Below, piece after piece: positions 58,499-64,000 of a stretch of 64,000 nt of DNA (position 1 is the stretch's first letter; each line of letters begins with the position of its first letter). The DNA is from Microstegium vimineum (taxonomy: Eukaryota; Streptophyta; Magnoliopsida; Poales; Poaceae), in contig CM039126.1 in the NCBI GenBank assembly GCA_022036555.1, positions 11,018,079-11,082,078 of the forward strand, written 5' to 3'. The notes below the pieces were generated by a model that had not been told where the DNA came from, did not search any database, and saw nothing but the letters and a program-made list of their open reading frames with translations. The position numbers were made by a program, and so were the translations under genes.

Positions 58499-59880
58499 GT
58501 CTCGTGTCGTACCTGATCGTCCGGGGCGGCCTTCGAAGCAGGAACAACCAATGGGTTCTGTTGACGGTCGTTGGCGTCAACTTTTAATACAAATATAAAC
58601 ATGATAAATGGATCAATCATATACAAAATAGAGAAGTATAGAGTTTTGGCATTCCATTATTTTCCAGAGACTATTCCAAAAAAGAGCAATAAAGAGAATC
58701 AAATCAGAAAAGATATCGAATAAATCCCGCGGAGATATAGTTGTCAATCAACTCACGGAGGATCTCGCAGACACTGGAGCGAAGCGGGGCCCGAGACCCC
58801 AACATGTGGGGCCGACCGGCTTGGGTGGGGCCGGCCGGCACCCCCCTTGGCCCACTGCCCGCCATTTTCTGGAGGCTTCCTCCACCGCCTTTGAGGAGTC
58901 ATCTCGGCCCTACACTAAGTCGGTTTGATCCAACGGCTGTCATACACCCCACCAGGCTATAAATAGAGGGCAGACCCCCCGGAGATCTCATCTCAGTTCA
59001 CTTGGAGATCCGTTCAGTTTAAGTCATAGGAGATCTAGTCATCCAAAGGTATAAACCCTAGTTCATCTAGAGCTTTTCTAGTTCATAGAATATCTTAGTT
59101 AGATCGAGAGTAGAGGAAGTCAAGATACGTCAATCGATCTTGGACTTCCAACGCTGTCAAGAGATTGGAGTCTGGTACAGTTCTTATTCTCATATCTCTT
59201 TTGTATTTATCTATATAGTTGTATGATATTTATAGGCAACACTATTCTTCATTAATATGTTCTTGTTTACTTTGTTTATTGTCTACGTTAATATGTTTGT
59301 ATAGTTAGTTTGCTATTGAGTTCATGCACATGTTTGTATAGCGCTCGTCTACTCGATCGTGTAGCGAGTGCGGTGCTTAGGTACATTGCTTATCTGTGGA
59401 TGCCCCCATCTGTGCCGGGTCGTGGGGTAGATCGTGGACGTGACAGGTCCATTGAGTCCTTTGTAGGCCTCCCCCGTGCAATGGTTTGGTAGGGAGAAAT
59501 TGTCAGGTTGAGGATATCTTGTTATATCTAAGGTTTCTGAACTCAACTCATCCTGTTCATGACCCCATTATGGTTGTGAACATTGGTAGTATTACTTAAC
59601 AATGATTACCATATGTACTTGGACTAACTAGTGTAGCTTTGACAGTAGCTAGAATACTTAGGAGTTATTGCTTTATTACTTGTATTGGATGACGCTTGTG
59701 TAGTGACTAGAATGCTCTAGAAACTTTACCTTTATTATTATGATGATGATGACTGATCTATTTACCCTTATCATATATATATATATTTATCATGTGACTT
59801 ACCCCTGTTTAAGAGTAGAGATCATTGATGGTTAAATCTCTTCATTCATTTCATATGCTTGTTATCAATACTATAGATTA
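58499..59880 (+). mobile_element. Probable Ty3/Gypsy LTR and leader region
   Basis: A GC-rich stretch at 58780-58870 leads to a clear TATA box (TATAAATA at 58959-58966) and a leader with repeated GTTCATCTAGAGC/GTTCATAGAATATC phrases. A long AT-rich region then precedes Gypsy coding sequence. LTR boundaries and a primer site could not be fixed. The association with the following Gypsy fragment is inferred from order and orientation. Confidence 0.4.
58959..58966 (+). promoter_or_regulatory. TATA box in the Gypsy LTR-like region
   Basis: TATAAATA preceded by CCACCAGGC and followed by a leader-like sequence. Confidence 0.55.
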
Positions 59881-59888
59881 TCAGTTTT

Positions 59889-60559
59889 ACTAGACCTGAA
59901 TTGCAAGAGGACGTGAACATCATCAACAACAACAACTATCGTCCTCAGCAAAACCAAGGATGGAATCAGCAACCTCGACAAGGTAATTACCAAGGTAACA
60001 ACAATTACAACTTTCCACCTTTAAGAGACCTAGTTGTTGGTCAATCCAAACTTCTCGATCAAATATTTAAAAAGGTAGCATCCAATGATAAAGCTCTAGA
60101 AAATATAAATACTAGGATGGATACCTTTGCTTCTGCTATCAAAAATCAAAATAGCTTCAATAAGATGTTTGAGATTCAATTAGCTCAGCTAGCAGCTGCT
60201 GTTCCTCCAATGAAAGAAGGTAAGATTCCGGGCCAACTAGGAGATTCAGAAACTACAAATCTTGTCGACATTTTCAATGCAGCCAATTACTACACTGAGC
60301 CTGCTGATGTGAAGTGGATTGACTATTCACTTCCCGAGAAGAAAGGTGGCCCAGGGAGGCCTATCATTCCTATCTCCATAGGATGTTACACCTTCCCAGA
60401 AGCTATCTGCGATTTCGGCGCAAGTGTCAACATTATACCTAAGGTAATATATGAAAAGATTTTGGGAGATCCCCTATTGTACACAAACATGAGTTTGCAG
60501 CTTGCAGACCAGTCTATCTGTTACCCCGAGGGAGTTCTAGAAGAAGTGAAAGGTTCTTG
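59889..60559 (+). pseudogene. Ty3/Gypsy gag-protease fragment
   Basis: The frame starts in an Asn/Gln-rich stretch (NQGWNQQPRQGNYQGNNN), as seen at the end of Gag in Athila/Tat-type Gypsy elements. A helical segment (LLDQIFKKVASNDKALENIN) and PGQLGDSETTN follow. The aspartic protease region is next, with CDFGASVNIIPKVIYEKI; DFGAS replaces the usual D-[ST/L]-GA-[ST]. It is cut at 60560 by a new LTR, before the reverse transcriptase. The capsid part of Gag is also missing upstream. The lineage is a judgement from motifs. Confidence 0.72.
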
Positions 60560-60671
60560 TGTGATTTTGGTAATTGAGCCACAACTTAGGTAGACTAATA
60601 TGTGTTTAAGTGATATATACACAGGAGATTAGTTCACAGGTGATGGTGTGATAAAGGAGCTTATTGCACAT

Positions 60672-62142
60672 GAGACATGACATGAAGTCATGTGATCAAG
60701 GTGGAGAAGATCAAGATGAGGCTTGGCTTGATGGACCGGTTGCAAGTGTGAAGGGCAAGTGAGTGATGCTTGGCGCCGATGGACCGATACAACGGTGAAG
60801 AGCAAGTGAGGTCAAGATCGATGAACCAATACGGTCACGTGATGATATCGAGTGGATCATATCATTTGGTGATTGGTTGGTGCATGTGTTGCATCAACAT
60901 TGGAGATGAAGATAGAGATGGAATGGAGTGCACAAGGCAAAGGTATAACCTATAGGGCATTTCATTTCACCGGTCATTGGTGTGTAGAGAAGTATATGAC
61001 CGGGTTTAGGATAGATAGCCGTACTATCAAGAGGGGCAAACTTGTTTGCATATCGGTTATCTAGTGCCACTTGAGCGATCTAACTTTGTGAAGCATTAGG
61101 ATTGAGTGGCGCGGTGAGAAGCAAGTGAAAATGCTTTGAAAATGTTTGTGAAAATGCTAACACAAATGCACAAGGTGGTGATCACATTTGTGTTGGCACT
61201 TGAGAAAGCAAGGAAGAAGAAGGGAGGAGTCTCGGCTGAAAACCGAGCTCCGAACGCTAGGGCATAAGGTGTCCGGACCATTGAAGAATGCGTCCGGAAC
61301 CTAACCCTAGGTCTGGCCGAGGTTTTGAGGTCCGGACGCTGGTCTGGACGCTGGGGCTATGGCGGTCCGGACTTTTGGTTGTGCGTCCGGACGCCTCCCC
61401 CACTCACTATGCTCTGCTGTCAGAGGAGTTCCGGATGCTGTTCGTCGTCCGGACGGTGGACCCCGGACGCGACGTCCGGAGGTCTTGAGCTCTCGGGTGC
61501 TCTCGGTGTTGACTCCGGATGCGGGCGAGCGTTGGTCCGGACGGCCATCCGGAGGCGTCCAGAGACACATGGCGGCGATCGGTAAGTGCGCCAACGGCCG
61601 TTTCAAACGGCTAGGAAGGTCTGGACGAGCGCGGCATGGTCCGGACCCCAGTGATGGGTGCGTCCGGACCCTCTGCAGAAAGCGTGAGAAGAGTGGGAAA
61701 TGGCTAGTTTCGATGGTGTGGCTATTTATAGCCCTTGGCCGGCCCTTGCGGCTGGTTGAGCACCTTGGGGTTGTGTTACCCTTAGTTGTGCTTGGTTGGG
61801 AGCCCTCTAACTCACTTGTGCTAGCAATAGTGTGATCCAATTACGAAGTGAGTGATCTCTAGTGCGTTGCTTTGAGAGATAGCTTCGTGTGGCACTAGGT
61901 GATCGTGTTGCAAGCATGTGTTGCTTGTTACTCTTGGAGGTTGCCACCTCCTAGATGGCTTGGTGGTTGAGGCTCCGTCGAAGCGCGCAAGAAGATTGTG
62001 CGTCGCTCCGGAGAAGAACTTTGTGAGGGGCATTGTGCTCGCCCCGTGGGAGATCGCGAAGAGCAACTACTAGTTGAAGGTATCGTTGAGTGCCCTCATC
62101 TTGTGTTGGTTAGGCGGCAACCCTTGCGGGGGTTGGGCGAGT
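60672..62142 (+). repeat. Tandem duplication, first copy (1471 bp period)
   Basis: It begins TGAGACATGACATGAAGTCA. It contains a block with many GTCCGGACG units (61265-61680) and a TATA-like CTATTTATA at 61722-61730. It differs from the second copy only by scattered substitutions and single-base gaps. Confidence 0.93.
61722..61730 (+). promoter_or_regulatory. TATA-like box, first duplicated LTR promoter
   Basis: CTATTTATA in GGTGTGGCTATTTATAGCCC, present again at 63193-63201. Confidence 0.55.
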
Positions 62143-63611
62143 GAGGCATGACATGAAGTCATGTGATCAAGGTGGAGAAGATCAAGATGAGGCTTGGCTT
62201 GATGGACCGGTTGCAAGTGTGAAGGGCAAGTGAGTGTTGTTTGGCGCCGATTGACCGATACAACGGTGAAGAGCAAGTGGGGTCAAGATCGATGAACCAA
62301 TACGGTCACGTGATGATATGGAGTGGATCATATCATTTGGTGATTGGTTGGTGCATGTGTTGCATCAACATTGGAGATGAAGATGGAGATGGAATGGAGT
62401 GCACAAGGCAAAGGTATAACCTATAGGGAATTTCATTTCACCGGTCATTGGTGTGTAGAGAAGTATATGACCGGGTTTAGGATAGACAGCCGTACTATCA
62501 AGAGGGGCAAACTTGTTTGCATATCGGTTATCTAGTGCCACTTGAGCGATCTAACTTTGCGATGCATTAGGATCGAGTGGCGCGGTGAGAAGCAAGTGAA
62601 AATGCTTTGAAAATGTTTGTGAAAATGCTAACACACATGCACAAGGTGGTGATCACATTTGTGTTGGCACTTGAGAAAGCCAGGAAGAAGAAGGGAGGAG
62701 TCTCGGCTAAAAACCGAGCTCCGGACGCTAGGGCATAAGGTGTCCGAACCATTGAAGAATGCGTCCGGAACCTAACCCTAGGTCTGGCCGAGGTTTTGAG
62801 GTCCGGACGCTGGTCTGGACGCTGGGGCTATGGCGGTCCGGACTTTTGGTTGTGCGTCCGGACGCCTCCCCCACTCACTGTGCTCCGCTGTCAGAGGAGT
62901 TCCGGATGCTGTTCGTCGTCCGGACGGTGGACCCCGGACGCGGCGTCCGGAGGTCTTGAGCTCTCGGGTGCTCTCGGTGTTGACTCCGGACGCGGGCGAG
63001 CGTTGGTCCGGACGGGCATCCGGAGGCGTCCGGAGACACATGGCGGCGATCGGTAAGCGCGCCAACGGCCATTTCAAACGGCTAGGAAGGTCTGGACGAG
63101 CGCGGCATGGTCCGGACCCCAGTGATGGGTGCGTCCGGACCCTCTGCAGAAAGCGTGAGAAGAGTGGGAAACGGCTAGTTTCGATGGTGTGGCTATTTAT
63201 AGCCCTTGGCTGGCCCTTGCGGCTGGTTGAGCACCTTGGGGTTGTGTTACCCTTAGTTGTGCTTGGTTGGGAACCCTCTAACTCACTTGTGCTAGCAATA
63301 GTGTGATCCAATTGCGAAGTGAGTGATCTCTAGTGTGTTGCTTTGAGAGATAGCTTCGTGTGGCACTAGGTGATCGTGTTGTAAGCTCGTGGTGCTTGTT
63401 ACTCTTGGAGGTTGCCACTTCCTAGACGGCTTGGTGGTTGAGGCTCCGTCGAATCGCACAAGAAGATTGTGCGTCGTTCCGGAGAAGAGCTTTGTGAGGG
63501 GCATTGTGCTCGCCCCGCGGGAGATCGCGAAGAGCAACTACTAGTTGAAGGTATCGTTGAGTGCCCTCATCTTGTGTTGGTTAGGCGGCAACCCTTGCGG
63601 GGTTAGGCGAG
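62143..63611 (+). repeat. Tandem duplication, second copy
   Basis: It begins TGAGGCATGACATGAAGTCA. Corresponding features are shifted by 1471: the TATA-like CTATTTATA is at 63193-63201. The junctions share the phrase GCGAGTGAGG, a likely recombination point. Confidence 0.93.
63193..63201 (+). promoter_or_regulatory. TATA-like box, second duplicated LTR promoter
   Basis: An identical CTATTTATA context to the first copy, in the half of the LTR nearer its 3' end. Confidence 0.55.
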
Positions 63612-64000
63612 TGAGGCCTGTAAAAAGTTTTAAACCTCCAAGTGAGTGAGTCGATACAACGGGGACTAGCTTGGTGGCGACCAAGTGAACCTCGGGAGAA
63701 AAATCACTATGTCAACCTTGTCTACTCTTCTTGGTGGTTTGCATTCTCTGAATCACTAGCTTGTATTTACTTGTTCATATATTGTGCTAGTGTTTCTTTG
63801 TTGCTCTTGTAACTAGTTTAGCTTGTGTGGCTTGCCTAGTTATCCTCTAGCTTGTGTAGCATAGAAGTAGCTCTTGAGTGGCTAATTGGCTTGTGTAGCC
63901 TTGTTAGTCACATTGCTTAGTTTGTGTAGCTAAGTAAGTTGAGCTCTCTAGTTGGCTTGTGTAATCTTGCTAGAGAGCATTGCTAGTGAGCTTAGGTGCT

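Larger units (their letters stand above)
60560..64000 (+). repeat. Long LTR with internal 1471 bp tandem duplication, right end off-window
   Basis: It starts TGTGATTTTGGTAATTGAG, a common plant LTR opening, inserted into the Gypsy fragment. The sequence continues beyond the window, so the LTR exceeds 3.4 kb. Its last visible part (63700-64000) is rich in AGCTTGTGTAGC phrases typical of LTR ends. No coding region is present. The superfamily (Sirevirus Copia or chromovirus Gypsy) cannot be decided from the LTR alone. Confidence 0.7.

Noticed and set aside
61288..63311. Paired open frames repeated at 1471 bp spacing
   Set aside because: They lie in a non-coding LTR, are open in opposite frames, and repeat only because the DNA is duplicated.
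1..64000. tRNA or rRNA genes
   Set aside because: No cloverleaf with A and B boxes or rRNA signature was recognised by eye. A tRNAscan run would be needed to exclude a small one.

Overview
The window is nuclear DNA of a flowering plant and almost certainly of a grass, probably a panicoid. The basis is the density of grass-type CACTA, PIF/Harbinger, Stowaway, Sirevirus-like Copia and Gypsy sequence, the GT-AG introns, and the GC-rich first exons. Only one ordinary host gene is intact: a ten-exon trehalose-6-phosphate phosphatase (TPP) on the minus strand at 44601-47241. A second host gene, a 12-oxophytodienoate reductase (OPR) at 14221-15173, keeps only its C-terminal part. Nearly all the rest is layered transposons.

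Layout. 1-5480: a CACTA element whose left tip lies just off the window. It carries no transposase but may hold a captured transcript. 5481-11638: a PIF/Harbinger element with a broken DDE transposase, a broken Myb/SANT-like ORF and a small RNase H1 N-terminal-like (viroplasmin-like) exon. Its left end is missing, which suggests that the CACTA inserted into it. 11911-13800: a Tourist-like MITE, then a Mutator-like transposase relic split by a Stowaway MITE. 14221-15173: the OPR remnant, fused directly to 15177-24756, a dead Copia element with a truncated 5' LTR and a 1.95 kb 3' LTR. 24757-34427: a minus-strand CACTA (called CACTA-A) with a TNP2 gene and a TNP1/Ulp1-protease gene. The Copia LTR cuts the latter just before the catalytic cysteine block. 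34428-39151: degenerate repeats. 39152-41247: a non-autonomous CACTA (TSD TAT) with a second one nested at 40049-40989 (TSD AGG). 41248-48048: the low-repeat island with TPP. 48049-57986: a near-complete plus-strand CACTA (CACTA-B) with TNP2 and TNP1/Ulp1 genes. 57987-60559: an unrecognised ORF fragment, then part of a Ty3/Gypsy element. 60560 to the end: a very long LTR containing a 1471 bp tandem duplication.

The most interesting pattern is shared by CACTA-A and CACTA-B, which have unrelated subterminal motifs. Each repeats its own subterminal motif in a third, internal array placed just before a TATA box, between TNP2 and the TNP1/Ulp1 gene. If the element's own protein binds the motif, both genes would be under the same self-encoded control as the ends. 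All transposase genes carry stop codons or frame breaks, so the elements look inactive. The domain calls were made by reading translated motifs; no database search was possible.
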